NCBI RefSeq assembly: GCF_009796805.1
Contig: NZ_CP047029.1
Coordinates: forward strand, 2,921,001 to 2,985,000
From: Algibacter sp. L1A34
GTDB taxonomy: Bacteria; Bacteroidota; Bacteroidia; Flavobacteriales; Flavobacteriaceae
Direction: 5' to 3'
Length of the DNA: 64,000 nucleotides
In this document: piece after piece, positions 1-9,686 of the stretch
How positions within the stretch are numbered: position 1 is the first letter of the stretch
Layout of the letters: each line of letters begins with the position of its first letter
Made by a program: the position numbers and the translations under genes
The notes under the pieces: generated by a model
Databases searched by the model: none
Told to the model about the DNA's origin: nothing
What the model saw: the letters and a program-made list of their open reading frames with translations, nothing else

Positions 1-1
1 A

Positions 2-415
2 GAAGAAGAAATAGAAATTATAAACAGAGAGCAAGCCTTACAAGGTGGATCGAAGACCGATAAAATTACAGCCCATTTAAGTAAAGCTGATATTTCTAAA
101 TTTCAAGTTTTGGTTAGTCAAATTATAATCGAATCACATTTGGTAAAATACATAGCCGATATTATTGTGAATACACGAAGCAATCCGTTTTTATATTTAG
201 GAGCTTCACCACGTGCATCAATTGCAATTTTAAAAGCCAGTAAAGCCTTTGCAGCCATGAACGGACGTGATTTTGTAACACCAGAAGATATTAAGCAAGC
301 AGCTATTCCTGTGTTGCAACACCGTGTTATTGTAACTCCAGAACGCGAAATGGAAGGTGTAACATCGAAACAGATTATTAAACAAATTATAGAAGCTGTA
401 GAGATTCCTAGGTAG
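2..415 (+). CDS. MoxR-family AAA+ ATPase, C-terminal part
   Basis: Only the end of the gene is present; the frame is open from base 2 and the start lies outside the window. What is visible is the lid domain that follows the ATPase core of MoxR proteins: a SPRASIAIL segment, whose arginine matches the sensor-2 position, and FVTPEDIKQAA just before the C-terminus, both typical of this family. MoxR ATPases act as chaperones that insert cofactors or mature partner proteins and are normally encoded next to a DUF58 protein, as here (next gene 117 nt downstream). In Bacteroidota this pair often begins a Bat (aerotolerance) operon, but no von Willebrand A-domain genes follow in this window. Confidence 0.9.
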   Translation, partial: EEEIEIINREQALQGGSKTDKITAHLSKADISKFQVLVSQIIIESHLVKYIADIIVNTRSNPFLYLGASPRASIAILKASKAFAAMNGRDFVTPEDIKQAAIPVLQHRVIVTPEREMEGVTSKQIIKQIIEAVEIPR

Positions 416-532
416 AGGTTTTTAAGTATTTAATTTGCAGTGAATAAGTATGTGGTACTCAGTATTCAGTAAAAAAAAGTAAGCAATATCCAGTAACTAA
501 CAACGAATATCTATAAATCAATAACAAAAACA

Positions 533-1864
533 TTGAAACGTATTAAACCTTTTTACATACAAAATAGATTTTTCTACGCATGCTTAGCTATTATGGTTTT
601 GTTTGTTTTAAGCTTTTTAGAGCCAAGATTGTTTAATTTGGTAAAGCTGTTATTGCTAGGGCTTTTTGCGCTAACTATTTTGGATACTATATTACTTTTT
701 GTAGCTAAAAAGGGAATAAAAGGAACAAGGAAGTTGCCTGAGAAATTCTCGAATGGTGATCAAAATCCAATTGGTATTTCAGTTGAAAATTTCTATACAT
801 TTCCTGTTTATATTCAAATTATTGATGAAATCCCCATACAGTTTCAAGTTCGTGATTTTAAAATTGATAGAAAATTAGATGCTTCCAGCTTAACGGAATT
901 GGAGTATGAACTGCGCCCAACAGAGCGTGGCGAATATCAATTCGGGAAACTTAATATTTATGTATCTTCTGTTTTTGGATTAATTTCTAGACGTTTTTGG
1001 TTTGATGATGATGTGATGATACCAACGTATCCTAGTTTTATTCAATTAAGAAAATATAACCTGCTTGCTATAAGTAATAATTTATTACAATATGGTATTA
1101 AAAAAGTTAGAAAACTTGGACATACCATGGAATTCGAACAAATTAAAGATTATGTTTTAGGAGATGATTTACGGACTATAAATTGGAAAGCGACAGCTAA
1201 GAAAAACCAATTAATGGTAAATCAATTTCAAGACGAAAAATCTCAACCCGTATATTCTGTAATAGATAAAGGGCGCGTTATGAAAATGCCATTCGATGGA
1301 TTAACATTACTTGATTATGCCATAAATGCTTCGTTAGTAATATCGAATGTTGCTTTAAAAAAACAAGATAAAGCAGGGATTTTTGCGTTTTCTAAGAAAG
1401 TTGAAAATAGAGTAGTAGCAGAGCGCAGAACGTCGCAAATGAATTTGATTTTAGAAGCGCTTTATAATGTTAATACAGATTTTTATGAAAGTGATTTTGG
1501 CCGATTATATGCCGATGTAAAAAGAAATATAACACAACGAAGTCTTGTTTTATTATACACCAATTTTGAAACCTTAGATGGTTTACATCGCCAGTTGCCT
1601 TATTTAAAAGGGATTGCTAAAAGCCATTTATTGGTGGTTATTTTTTTTAAGAATACAGAATTGGATGGTTTAATTTCGGATAAGGCTGAAACTGTTCAGC
1701 AAGCTTATGATAAAGTGATTGCTGAAAAATTTGCTTTTGAAAAACGACTAATTGTTAATGAATTGAAGAAGTATGGTATTTATTCTATTCTAACAACTCC
1801 CGAAAACTTAACAATTGATACCATAAATAAGTATCTCGAAATAAAAGCAAGAGGTTTGCTTTAG
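533..1864 (+). CDS. DUF58 domain-containing membrane protein
   Basis: A 443-residue protein starting at a TTG codon. Two hydrophobic segments lie at about residues 11-30 and 34-58, followed by a long soluble part. The DUF58 signature GDDLRTINWKATAK sits near residues 210-223, with the conserved Asp-Arg and Trp. DUF58 proteins have a von Willebrand A-like fold and work with MoxR ATPases; the exact substrate is not known. It directly follows the MoxR fragment on the same strand, so the two are probably co-transcribed. An inverted-repeat terminator follows the stop. The TTG start rests on the Met-Lys-Arg-Ile start preceding the first membrane segment and on the absence of an upstream ATG in frame near it. 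Confidence 0.88.
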   Translation: MKRIKPFYIQNRFFYACLAIMVLFVLSFLEPRLFNLVKLLLLGLFALTILDTILLFVAKKGIKGTRKLPEKFSNGDQNPIGISVENFYTFPVYIQIIDEIPIQFQVRDFKIDRKLDASSLTELEYELRPTERGEYQFGKLNIYVSSVFGLISRRFWFDDDVMIPTYPSFIQLRKYNLLAISNNLLQYGIKKVRKLGHTMEFEQIKDYVLGDDLRTINWKATAKKNQLMVNQFQDEKSQPVYSVIDKGRVMKMPFDGLTLLDYAINASLVISNVALKKQDKAGIFAFSKKVENRVVAERRTSQMNLILEALYNVNTDFYESDFGRLYADVKRNITQRSLVLLYTNFETLDGLHRQLPYLKGIAKSHLLVVIFFKNTELDGLISDKAETVQQAYDKVIAEKFAFEKRLIVNELKKYGIYSILTTPENLTIDTINKYLEIKARGLL

Positions 1865-1923
1865 TTTTGTGTGTTTTAGAAATACCAAAGCATCGTGATA
1901 GTTTAAGGTTCTTAAATAGAAAA

Positions 1924-1972
1924 GTTCGTAATTTATCTAAAGAGAAATATTTCATTTAGAAGAATTACGAAC
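1924..1972. terminator. Bidirectional terminator between DUF58 gene and pepT
   Basis: Perfect 10-bp inverted repeat (GTTCGTAATT at 1924-1933, AATTACGAAC at 1963-1972), with a second inner pairing TCTAAA/TTTAGA. A T-rich tract follows on the plus strand. It lies between two convergent stop codons. Confidence 0.75.
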
Positions 1973-2010
1973 CTTATTTTTTATTGCTCTCAAATATTAA
2001 TGAGACTCAT

Positions 2011-3249
2011 TTATTTTTTCTCAGCTGTAATCTCTGCAATTTTACAAATTACTTCAGTCGCTTTAATAATACTTTCAACAGGTACATACTCGTAGCGTCC
2101 GTGAAAGTTATGTCCGCCAGCAAAAATATTCGGACAAGGTAAGCCCATATAGCTCAATTGTGAGCCATCTGTTCCTCCACGAATAGCTTTAATTAGAGGT
2201 TCTATATCTAAAGCTTTCATCGCTTTTTCGGCAATATCAACAATATGCATTACAGGTTCAATTTTTTCACGCATATTAAAATACTGATCTTTAATTTCGG
2301 TAGTAATCACTTCGTTTCCGTATTGTGAATTTAATTCAGCGGTTAACTTTTGCATCACTTCCTTTCTAGCTTCAAAATGATTGCTGTTGTGGTCTCGAAT
2401 TATATATTTTAAAGTGGTTTCTTCAACATCACCTTCCATATTATGTAAATGGAAAAAACCTTGGTAACCTGTTGTGTGTTCTGGAGTTTCCATGCGTGGC
2501 AAAGAATTGATGAATTCAGTAGCAATGTACATAGAGTTTATCATTTTGCCTTTAGCATAACCTGGATGCACAATTTTACCCTTAATTTTTACAACGGCAC
2601 CAGCAGCATTAAAGTTTTCATATTCTAATTCCCCAATCTGGCTACCATCCATGGTATATGCCCATTCGGCTCCAAATTTTTCAACATCAAATTTATGAGC
2701 ACCTCTTCCTATTTCTTCATCTGGAGTGAAACCAACGCGAATTTTTCCGTGTTTAATTTCTGGATGATTCACTAAATATTCCATAGCCGAAACAATTTCG
2801 CAAATTCCAGCTTTATCATCAGCGCCTAAAAGCGTGGTTCCGTCTGTAGCAATTAATGTTTGCCCTTTGTATTGTAGTAAATCTTCAAAATAATCGGGAG
2901 AAAGAATAATGTTTTGTTCTTCATTTAAAACAATATCTTTTCCATCGTAATTTTCAATAATTTGAGGTTTTACATCCTTTCCTGTAAAATCTGGCGATGT
3001 ATCAAAATGAGAAATAAACCCAATAGTTGGCACGTCGTGATCAACATTACTTGGCAAGGTTGCCATGATATATGCGTTCTCGTCAATAGTAACATCTTGT
3101 AAACCAATTTGCTTAAGTTCTTCGGCAAGTTTGTTAGCTAAATCCCATTGCTTTTCTGTGCTTGGCGTAGTTTCCGATGCTGGATCAGATTCTGTATCAA
3201 CAGTTACGTAACCTACAAAGCGTTTTATGATGTGTTCTTTTGAAATCAT
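2011..3249 (-). CDS. pepT: Peptidase T (tripeptide aminopeptidase)
   Basis: A 412-residue M20B metallopeptidase, the usual length for PepT, which removes the N-terminal residue from tripeptides in the cytoplasm. The di-zinc site residues are readable: HFD with His81 and Asp83, the bridging aspartate in LGADDKAG near residue 144, the catalytic/ligand glutamates in TPDEEIGRG near 178-179, and a C-terminal [10 protein letters not shown] with the last His ligand. [17 protein letters not shown], another family block, is also present. The gene is monocistronic and faces the DUF58 gene. Start at the ATG giving [11 protein letters not shown], which matches the family N-terminus. Confidence 0.96.
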   Translation of the reverse strand: MISKEHIIKRFVGYVTVDTESDPASETTPSTEKQWDLANKLAEELKQIGLQDVTIDENAYIMATLPSNVDHDVPTIGFISHFDTSPDFTGKDVKPQIIENYDGKDIVLNEEQNIILSPDYFEDLLQYKGQTLIATDGTTLLGADDKAGICEIVSAMEYLVNHPEIKHGKIRVGFTPDEEIGRGAHKFDVEKFGAEWAYTMDGSQIGELEYENFNAAGAVVKIKGKIVHPGYAKGKMINSMYIATEFINSLPRMETPEHTTGYQGFFHLHNMEGDVEETTLKYIIRDHNSNHFEARKEVMQKLTAELNSQYGNEVITTEIKDQYFNMREKIEPVMHIVDIAEKAMKALDIEPLIKAIRGGTDGSQLSYMGLPCPNIFAGGHNFHGRYEYVPVESIIKATEVICKIAEITAEKK

Positions 3250-3483
3250 TTTAGAAAATTTTTATTGTATTTGAAGAAAAAAATGCTCTTATTTTAATAC
3301 TTCAAAAGTACGAATTTTAGTAATCAATGCACGAAAGTTTTGAGCAAAAATGATGCGATATAAATTGTATGAATTATTCTAATTTCTATTCAAAACCTTG
3401 TTAGTGTTACTATTTTTACTAGTTTATGAAGTTGGAATTGGTTTAGGCGTGATGAACATATTTAAATTTTTCAGTCTTTAGAA

Positions 3484-3514
3484 TTGTTCAATTTTTTAAT
3501 TAGACCTATTTTTG
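3484..3514 (+). promoter_or_regulatory. Bacteroidota-type promoter for pyrD
   Basis: TTG at 3484-3486, 20-nt spacer, then TATTTTTG at 3507-3514, an exact match to TTG-N17-23-TAnnTTTG. It lies 14 nt before ATG 3529 and inside the longer reading frame, which argues against the upstream TTG as start. Confidence 0.75.
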
Positions 3515-3528
3515 CACAAATAATCCTG

Positions 3529-4566
3529 ATGTACAAACAATTACTACGCCCGATATTTTTTTCTTTCGATCCTGAAAAAATTCACCATTTCACCTTTTCA
3601 TTAGTAAAATTCACTTCTAAAATCCCTGGTTTTAAATCTATATATAGAAGTTTTTATGTTTTAGAAGATGTTAAATTGGAACGAAAATTATTCGGATTAA
3701 CTTTTAAAAACCCAGTAGGATTAGCGGCAGGTTTTGATAAAAATGCTGTTCTGTATAATGAATTAGCAAATTTTGGATTCGGTTTTATAGAAATAGGTAC
3801 AGTAACTCCAAAAGAGCAAGAGGGAAACCCTAAAAAGCGTTTATTCCGTTTAAAGGATGATCAAGGAATTATTAACCGTATGGGTTTTAATAATAAAGGT
3901 TTACAGGCGGCTATTGAACAACTTAAAAAGAATAAAGGTAAATTAATTATTGGTGGTAATATTGGGAAAAATACCCAGACAAAACCAGAAGATTATACTA
4001 AAGATTACTTGGAATGTTTTAACGCATTGCATCCTTATGTGGATTATTTTGTGTTGAATGTGAGTTGCCCGAATGTAGGATCGCACGCTAAATTAAACGA
4101 TAAAGATTATTTAGAAGAATTGATTGGGGCAGTACAAAATGCAAATGCAACTTTTGAAACTCAAAAACCTATCCTTTTAAAAATTGCTCCAGATTTAAAT
4201 CATGCACAACTAGACGAAATTATAGAATTAGTTAGAGACACAAAGCTAGACGGTGTAATTGCAAGTAATACTTCAATGGATAGAAGTGGTTTAAAGGCTT
4301 CTAAGCAACGTTTAGAAAGTATTGGTAATGGAGGTTTAAGCGGTCGGCCGGTAAAGGAAAAAAGTACAGCGGTTATTAAATATTTATCTGAAAAGAGTAA
4401 TAAAGCCTTTCCTATTATTGGTGTTGGAGGTGTGCATTCAGCTAAAGATGCATTAGAAAAAATCGATGCAGGAGCAGATTTGGTTCAAATTTATACAGGC
4501 TTTATTTATGAAGGTCCTAGTTTGGTGAAACAAATCAATAAGGCAATTCTTAATAATAGAAAGTAG
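3529..4566 (+). CDS. pyrD: Dihydroorotate dehydrogenase (quinone), class 2
   Basis: Fourth step of pyrimidine synthesis: oxidises dihydroorotate to orotate with electrons passed to the quinone pool through FMN at the inner membrane. The N-terminus ([20 protein letters not shown]) has the amphipathic membrane-docking helix of class 2 enzymes. Core blocks visible are [39 protein letters not shown] and LNVSCPNVG, which carries the catalytic serine of class 2 rather than the cysteine of class 1. Phosphate-binding GGLSGRP and GVGGVHS are near the end. I chose ATG 3529 (345 residues) over TTG 3484 because a promoter lies in between. Its stop abuts the stop of the convergent metalloprotease gene with no gap. 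Confidence 0.95.
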   Translation: MYKQLLRPIFFSFDPEKIHHFTFSLVKFTSKIPGFKSIYRSFYVLEDVKLERKLFGLTFKNPVGLAAGFDKNAVLYNELANFGFGFIEIGTVTPKEQEGNPKKRLFRLKDDQGIINRMGFNNKGLQAAIEQLKKNKGKLIIGGNIGKNTQTKPEDYTKDYLECFNALHPYVDYFVLNVSCPNVGSHAKLNDKDYLEELIGAVQNANATFETQKPILLKIAPDLNHAQLDEIIELVRDTKLDGVIASNTSMDRSGLKASKQRLESIGNGGLSGRPVKEKSTAVIKYLSEKSNKAFPIIGVGGVHSAKDALEKIDAGADLVQIYTGFIYEGPSLVKQINKAILNNRK

Positions 4567-5763
4567 CTATTTTATAAATCTTCTTGTAACGTTAGAACTT
4601 CCATTTTGGAGTTGTAAAATATAACTTCCAGCCGGTAAGTTGTTCACATTAATTTCATTGTTTTGAACATAACCATTTGCTAAGGCTTGGCCTTGAAGGT
4701 TAATAATTCTAAAACTTATTGATGTATCTATATCATTAGACGATAGATAAATATTACCATTCTGCACCGGATTAGGGAAAAGCTTTACTGCCGTTAAACT
4801 TTCTTTATCAAATTCCTCTTCTTCTATAACAATTTCAGGAATAACTCCGGGTTGGGTAAATCTGTTTATCTCTAATGTAAAATAAGTATACATACGAATA
4901 ATTTGTTCTGCAGAAAAATGAGTTCTACATGCTTTCAAAGAGTAAGACATAATGTTACCTGTATCTGGAGTGAATTGATCTCCATTTGCATCGGTAGCAT
5001 TTCCTGTATAATTACAAAAGGAATCAACGTTTTGATAAGATAATCCTGGATCTGCAGGTGTATCGCAAATACCATCACCATCAGTATCGCAGTTACTGCC
5101 GTCTACTAATTCTGTTGTTAGTTGCGAGTTATCAATACCATGCGTGTGCACAAGAGAAAAGATATGCCCAATTTCGTGTATTAAAGTAGAATCGTTTATA
5201 GAACAGTTATTTTTTACAACAACAATATCTTTATTGTCGCCGTTTTCACTATAACCACAAATTGAAGATTTAGATGCGTTTGTTAAATATTGAGCAAAAT
5301 AGATATTTAAAATACCAGAAGTATAATGGTCGATTTCTAGTGTTTTTTCATCTCCTTTTGAAAAGTTCATTAAATCGTTATCGTCAATAAAATCGATATC
5401 TTCATATATTGAGAAGTTTATATTAATAGCTTTAAAAATATTATTTAAGTTTTCAAATGTGTTTTCTAACTCAGCGGTGTTAAGACCACCAGTACCATTA
5501 GAATATCTTAAAACATGAATTTTTATTGGAATATCTTGTATTGATTGAACATCTCCTTTAGAATTTGTAGATCGGTTCTGAGTAAAAGCTTTTTTAGCTA
5601 TTTCTAATTCTTCAGCATGTTTTTTAAAATAGTTCAAAGAAACCTCAGAGCTAGTTGTTTGACATACTTGTGCTAATTCATTTTGGCCATAGCTAATGCA
5701 GCTAATTAACAAAAGAGCTAGCGAAGTAATAAAAAGATTAGTATTTTTTGAGAAAACATTCAT
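4567..5763 (-). CDS. Secreted M43-type zinc metalloprotease with T9SS sorting domain
   Basis: A 398-residue exported protease. Residues 1-26 look like a signal peptide ending before QNELAQ. The zinc site is HEIGHIFSLVHTHG (His196, Glu197, His200, His206), followed by a CDTDGDGICDTPADP segment and a NIMSYS Met-turn, as in pappalysin/M43 (cytophagalysin) proteases. In most M43 members the spacer reads HExxHxxGxxH; here the glycine is serine. The last 75 or so residues, beginning VKLFPNP and ending RRFIK, form a type A C-terminal domain for type IX secretion, so the enzyme should be exported through the outer membrane. Shares no operon. The protein substrate is unknown. Confidence 0.9.
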   Translation of the reverse strand: MNVFSKNTNLFITSLALLLISCISYGQNELAQVCQTTSSEVSLNYFKKHAEELEIAKKAFTQNRSTNSKGDVQSIQDIPIKIHVLRYSNGTGGLNTAELENTFENLNNIFKAININFSIYEDIDFIDDNDLMNFSKGDEKTLEIDHYTSGILNIYFAQYLTNASKSSICGYSENGDNKDIVVVKNNCSINDSTLIHEIGHIFSLVHTHGIDNSQLTTELVDGSNCDTDGDGICDTPADPGLSYQNVDSFCNYTGNATDANGDQFTPDTGNIMSYSLKACRTHFSAEQIIRMYTYFTLEINRFTQPGVIPEIVIEEEEFDKESLTAVKLFPNPVQNGNIYLSSNDIDTSISFRIINLQGQALANGYVQNNEINVNNLPAGSYILQLQNGSSNVTRRFIK

Positions 5764-6081
5764 TTTGGGGCAAATATTTTATCAAATGTATATTTTCTTT
5801 TAAAGGATTAAGAATAAAAACGTTGTAGAGAAAGATATACTCGGTAATAGTATAAAGTGCTCTTTTTTCAGGATTAAAAGCACTATTTTTTATTAGTTAT
5901 CCTTTGTTTGTTGGGATTCAACGGCTGTTTTTTTCAAATAATTAATGCAAATAAGTCCGTTTATTCGGTTTAAAACTTAAAATTCTTGATATAAACTCTA
6001 GCGTAACTAAAAACATCAGTTTATATCTATTTTCTTTTAGAAAAATAATAGTATTTTTAACAACTATATTTTTAATTGTTT
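5764..6081. other. Intergenic region between divergent genes
   Basis: About 320 AT-rich bases separating the minus-strand protease from the broken lyase gene. It should carry both promoters. A TATTTG box close to the protease start on the minus strand is near, but not exact, to the consensus. No ORF, tRNA or repeat was recognised. Confidence 0.5.
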
Positions 6082-6944
6082 ATGCAAAAACCCGTAAAAA
6101 TTATTGAGTGCCCTCGTGATGCTATGCAAGGTATAAGAGCTTTTATTCACGGAAAAAAAGGTCCAATACATTCAGTCTTTATTACGTGTAGGTTTTTGAT
6201 ACTATTGATGTGGGGAGTTTTGTGTCGCCCAAAGCCATTCCACAAATGGTAGATACTTCAGAGGTGTTATCACAATTAGATTTAAGTAAAACAACAAGTA
6301 AATTACTTGCTATTATTGCCAATACAAGAGGCGCTGAAGATGCTTGCAAACATGAAGTTATCGATTATTTGGGTTACCCATTTTCTATTTCTGAGAATTT
6401 TCAAATGCGAAATACGCATAAGACTATTGCGGAATCTGTGGTTACACTTTCTGAAATTTTAGAACATGCAGATAAAGCAGGTAAAGAGGTTGTTGTTTAT
6501 ATTTCTATGGGTTTTGGGAATCCTTATGGAGATCCTTGGAATGTGGATATAGTAGGTGAGTGGACGGAAAAATTGGCCAATATGGGTGTTAAAATATTGT
6601 CATTGAGCGATACCGTTGGTACATCAAATCCGGAAAGTATCAACTACTTGTTTTCACATTTAATTCCTAAATATCCAGAAATTGAGTTTGGAGCACATTT
6701 ACATACCACGCCAACCAGTTGGTTTGAAAAGGTAGATGCCGCTTATAAAGCGGGATGTTTTCGTTTCGATGGTGCTATACAAGGTTTTGGTGGTTGCCCG
6801 ATGGCAAAAGACGAGCTGACAGGAAATATGCCAACTGAGAAATTACTTTCCTATTTTACTTCAGAAAAAAACAATCCTTTAAATGCGATTAGTTTTGAGA
6901 GTGCTTACAATGAAGCTTCAAAAATCTTTAAAATTTATCATTAA
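6082..6944 (+). pseudogene. Hydroxymethylglutaryl-CoA lyase, two frameshifts
   Basis: The intact enzyme cleaves HMG-CoA to acetyl-CoA and acetoacetate in leucine breakdown. ATG 6082 opens the family start KIIECPRDAMQGI. The matching sequence then moves to a second frame near 6148, where ATTC-ACG stands in place of an expected ATT-CCC-ACG (two bases short). It moves to a third frame at the T run 6193-6197 (one base too many), before DTIDVGSFVSPKAIPQM. From 6198 it is open to 6944. The metal-binding HLH of FGAHLHTTP and the active-site GFGGCPMAKDELTGN are intact. Reconstructed length is about 287 residues, normal for the family. As written, only a GTG-started fragment (6210-6944) could be made. 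Either a decaying gene or two assembly indels. Confidence 0.85.
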
Positions 6945-7153
6945 TTCTGTTTTTCATATTTCAAATAGTGCAAGTAATTTTAAGAGTTACCTTTTAAAAT
7001 GGGCTATGTATTATGCGAATTATTGCTGATTTCATAGAAATTAGAGCATTTTTTAAAATTAGTTTAATCTTTGTCAAGTTCCGTTATACATAGGTTAATA
7101 GGTGTTTTTCCAAAATCATTTCCTCCTTTATTTTAATTTGTTCTAAATAAACT

Positions 7154-7183
7154 TTGCTAAAGTTATTATGTGTTTTATATTTG
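7154..7183 (+). promoter_or_regulatory. Promoter of the lipoprotein/imelysin operon
   Basis: TTG at 7154-7156, 19-nt spacer, TATATTTG at 7176-7183; the first ATG is 54 nt downstream. Exact consensus for the Bacteroidota primary sigma factor. Confidence 0.75.
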
Positions 7184-7237
7184 CAACTTCAAATTAAAAA
7201 TTATTTGTAATAAGTCTAAATAAAACAATAACTTATA

Positions 7238-8434
7238 ATGAAAAAAATAATATTCAGTCTTTTTGTAGCATCGGCATTATTTCAATCTTGTTCAAGTGAT
7301 GATGATGGAGGTGGAAGCTCTCAAGTAGAAGCACCAACAACATATACCTTTTTAAGAGATGGGAATTCGTCGGTAAGTTATAGCGGACAAACCACAAGAA
7401 TTTTAATGGCAGAAGAATTAATTTCTGGATTAAAAGTTGAAACAAATACAGTAGAAGTTTTAGATGCTATGTTTGCTCATATAGAAGGAGCAAGTGATTT
7501 TAGTGATGCAGATTTAAATGCATCGGATAAAAGTGTACGTAGTAAAGTAGCTGCTTCAACAGATTTTTTCTCAGCAAACACTACAGAAGCTAACGAAATT
7601 AAAGCTGATTTTGACGGATGGATTGCTTCTCAAGTTGATGATGTTTTTCCTAACTGGAGTTTTACGGCATCTGCAGGAGTAGCTGGGGCTTTACAACAAG
7701 CTGGTGGTGGTACAACACGTTACTTAAACGAAAACGGATTAGAATATAATCAAGCTTTTGCTAAAGGTTTAATTGGTGGATTAATGATCGATCAAATCCT
7801 TAACAACTATTTAAGCCCTGCAGTTTTAGATGCAGGTACAAATATTGCAGATAATGATAGTGAGGTTTTAGAAGAAGGTAAAACATACACTTCTATGGAA
7901 CATAAATGGGATGAAGCTTTTGGATATTTATACGGTAGCGAAGCAGATGCTGCTAATCCTGTTTTAGATGTAGATCAGTTTTTAAGTGAATATTTAGATC
8001 GCGTTGAAGCAGATGAAGATTTTACAGGTATAGCTTCTAAAATATACAATGCTTTTATATTAGGTCGTGCTGCAATTGTAGCTAACAACTATACAGTTCG
8101 TGATGCTCAAGCAGAGATTATTAAAGAAAATATTTCAGTAATACCAGCAGTTAGAGCGGTATACTATTTACAATCAGGAAAAAATAATTTAGGTGTAGAT
8201 AATGCATCTGCATTTCATGGTTTATCTGAGGCTTACGGATTTATTTACAGTCTTCAATTTACAAGACAACCAAATTCAAGTTTACCTTATTTAACAAAAA
8301 CAGAAGTAGATGGGTATTTAGCAGAACTTATGGAAGGTAATGGTTTCTGGGATGTTACGACTAATACTTTAGATGAAATTTTAGATGAGATTTCTGCTAA
8401 ATTTGGCTTTACAACAGAAGAAGCCTCTAACTAG
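7238..8434 (+). CDS. DUF4856 domain-containing lipoprotein
   Basis: A 398-residue exported protein with a lipoprotein signal (SALFQSC) followed by SSDDDGGG, the acidic signal that sends flavobacterial lipoproteins to the cell surface. The rest starts with YTFLRDGNSSVSYSGQTTR, the characteristic opening of DUF4856, and is a largely helical domain with no recognisable catalytic motif. The family has no established biochemical function. It is first in a run with an imelysin-like lipoprotein 47 nt downstream, then HTTM and TonB-receptor genes, so a part in metal (probably iron) acquisition at the cell surface is an inference from context. Strong promoter directly upstream. Confidence 0.85.
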   Translation: MKKIIFSLFVASALFQSCSSDDDGGGSSQVEAPTTYTFLRDGNSSVSYSGQTTRILMAEELISGLKVETNTVEVLDAMFAHIEGASDFSDADLNASDKSVRSKVAASTDFFSANTTEANEIKADFDGWIASQVDDVFPNWSFTASAGVAGALQQAGGGTTRYLNENGLEYNQAFAKGLIGGLMIDQILNNYLSPAVLDAGTNIADNDSEVLEEGKTYTSMEHKWDEAFGYLYGSEADAANPVLDVDQFLSEYLDRVEADEDFTGIASKIYNAFILGRAAIVANNYTVRDAQAEIIKENISVIPAVRAVYYLQSGKNNLGVDNASAFHGLSEAYGFIYSLQFTRQPNSSLPYLTKTEVDGYLAELMEGNGFWDVTTNTLDEILDEISAKFGFTTEEASN

Positions 8435-8481
8435 AAACTTTAGTTTTTAGAAGCCCTTTTAGAATTAAAACAATATGTAGT

Positions 8482-9600
8482 ATGATTAAAAAGATTTTTT
8501 TAGCAGTAATAGCCTTAATATTTATCGTGGCATGTAGTTCATCATCATCAGATGATAGTCCATCGGTAAGTCCCGATAATTTTGATAGAGGCGCCTTATT
8601 GACCAATTTGGCAGATAATATTATTATTCCTGCGTATCAAGATTTATCTACTAAATTAGAAACTTTAACGGCAGATAAAGATGCTTTCGTAGCTGATGCA
8701 AATCAAACTAATTTAGATAACTTAAGAGCATCTTGGTTAGAAGCTTATAAAGTTTGGCAACATGTTGAAATGTTCAATATTGGTAAAGCTGAAGAGTTAA
8801 CCTATAGTTTTCAAATGAACATCTATCCGGTTTCTACAACAGATGTTGAAGCTAATATTTCTGCTGGAAATGCCGATTTAACGCACGTTAATAATAACGA
8901 TGCCGTTGGTTTCCCTGCTGTAGATTATATGCTTTACGGTGTTGCAGATAGTGATGCTGCTATTTTAACTAAATATGAAGATGATAAGTATAAAGCTTAT
9001 TTATCAGATTTAGTAAACCAAATGGAAAGCTTAACCGAAACAGTTTTAACAGATTGGACTTCTAGCTACCGTGCAACTTTTGTTAGCTCGACTTCCAATA
9101 CAGTAACGAGTTCTTTAAATAAGTTTGTAAATGATTATGTAAATTATTATGAAAGTGGTTTACGCTCAAGAAAAATTGGTATTCCTGCCGGAATATTTTC
9201 AGGAGGTAATTTGTTCCCAGATAAAGTAGAAGGATATTACAGTCAAGAATTTTCTATGGTTTTGGCTTTAGAAGCTCTTAAAGCAGTTCAAGATACTTTC
9301 AACGGAACAGGTTATAATAACTCAACTTCCGATAATAGTTTAAAATCTTATTTAGATTATCTAAATGTAGATGAGGATGGAGATGATCTGGGTTCTTTAA
9401 TAAATAGTCAATTAGATTTATCTCGTAGTAAAATTAAAGTTTTAGACGATAGTTTTTCTGATCAAATTGAAACTGATAATACAAAAATGACTTTAGCTTA
9501 CGATGATTTACAAAGAGCGGTTGTTCTATTTAAAGTTGATATGATGGGAGCTTTACAAATAGGTCTCGATGCTGGTTATATAGATAACGACGGCGATTAA
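8482..9600 (+). CDS. Imelysin-family (peptidase M75-like) lipoprotein
   Basis: A 372-residue lipoprotein with lipobox IVAC and a serine/aspartate-rich tether. The mature part has imelysin helical repeats: WLEAYKVWQHVEMFNIG in the N-terminal half and IPAGIFSGGNLFPDKVEGYYSQ in the second. Imelysin-like proteins are tied to iron uptake and many carry a GxHxxE motif. At that position this protein reads GFPAVDYMLYG, with the histidine replaced by proline and the glutamate by aspartate, so classical metal binding there is doubtful. It lies 47 nt after the DUF4856 gene and is followed by a hairpin terminator that may only partly separate it from the HTTM and TonB-receptor genes. Confidence 0.88.
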   Translation: MIKKIFLAVIALIFIVACSSSSSDDSPSVSPDNFDRGALLTNLADNIIIPAYQDLSTKLETLTADKDAFVADANQTNLDNLRASWLEAYKVWQHVEMFNIGKAEELTYSFQMNIYPVSTTDVEANISAGNADLTHVNNNDAVGFPAVDYMLYGVADSDAAILTKYEDDKYKAYLSDLVNQMESLTETVLTDWTSSYRATFVSSTSNTVTSSLNKFVNDYVNYYESGLRSRKIGIPAGIFSGGNLFPDKVEGYYSQEFSMVLALEALKAVQDTFNGTGYNNSTSDNSLKSYLDYLNVDEDGDDLGSLINSQLDLSRSKIKVLDDSFSDQIETDNTKMTLAYDDLQRAVVLFKVDMMGALQIGLDAGYIDNDGD

Positions 9601-9618
9601 AAACATATAAACATTACT

Positions 9619-9653
9619 AAAAAGGTTGTCTATTAAAAAAGACAACCTTTTTT
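9619..9653 (+). terminator. Intrinsic terminator after the imelysin gene
   Basis: 12-bp stem AAAAAGGTTGTC/GACAACCTTTTT with a T run, loop TATTAAAAAA. It lies 34 nt before the HTTM gene, so it may attenuate rather than end transcription of the locus. Confidence 0.75.
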
Positions 9654-9686
9654 GCGTATCACTAAATTCAAAAGGCATACTTTTTA

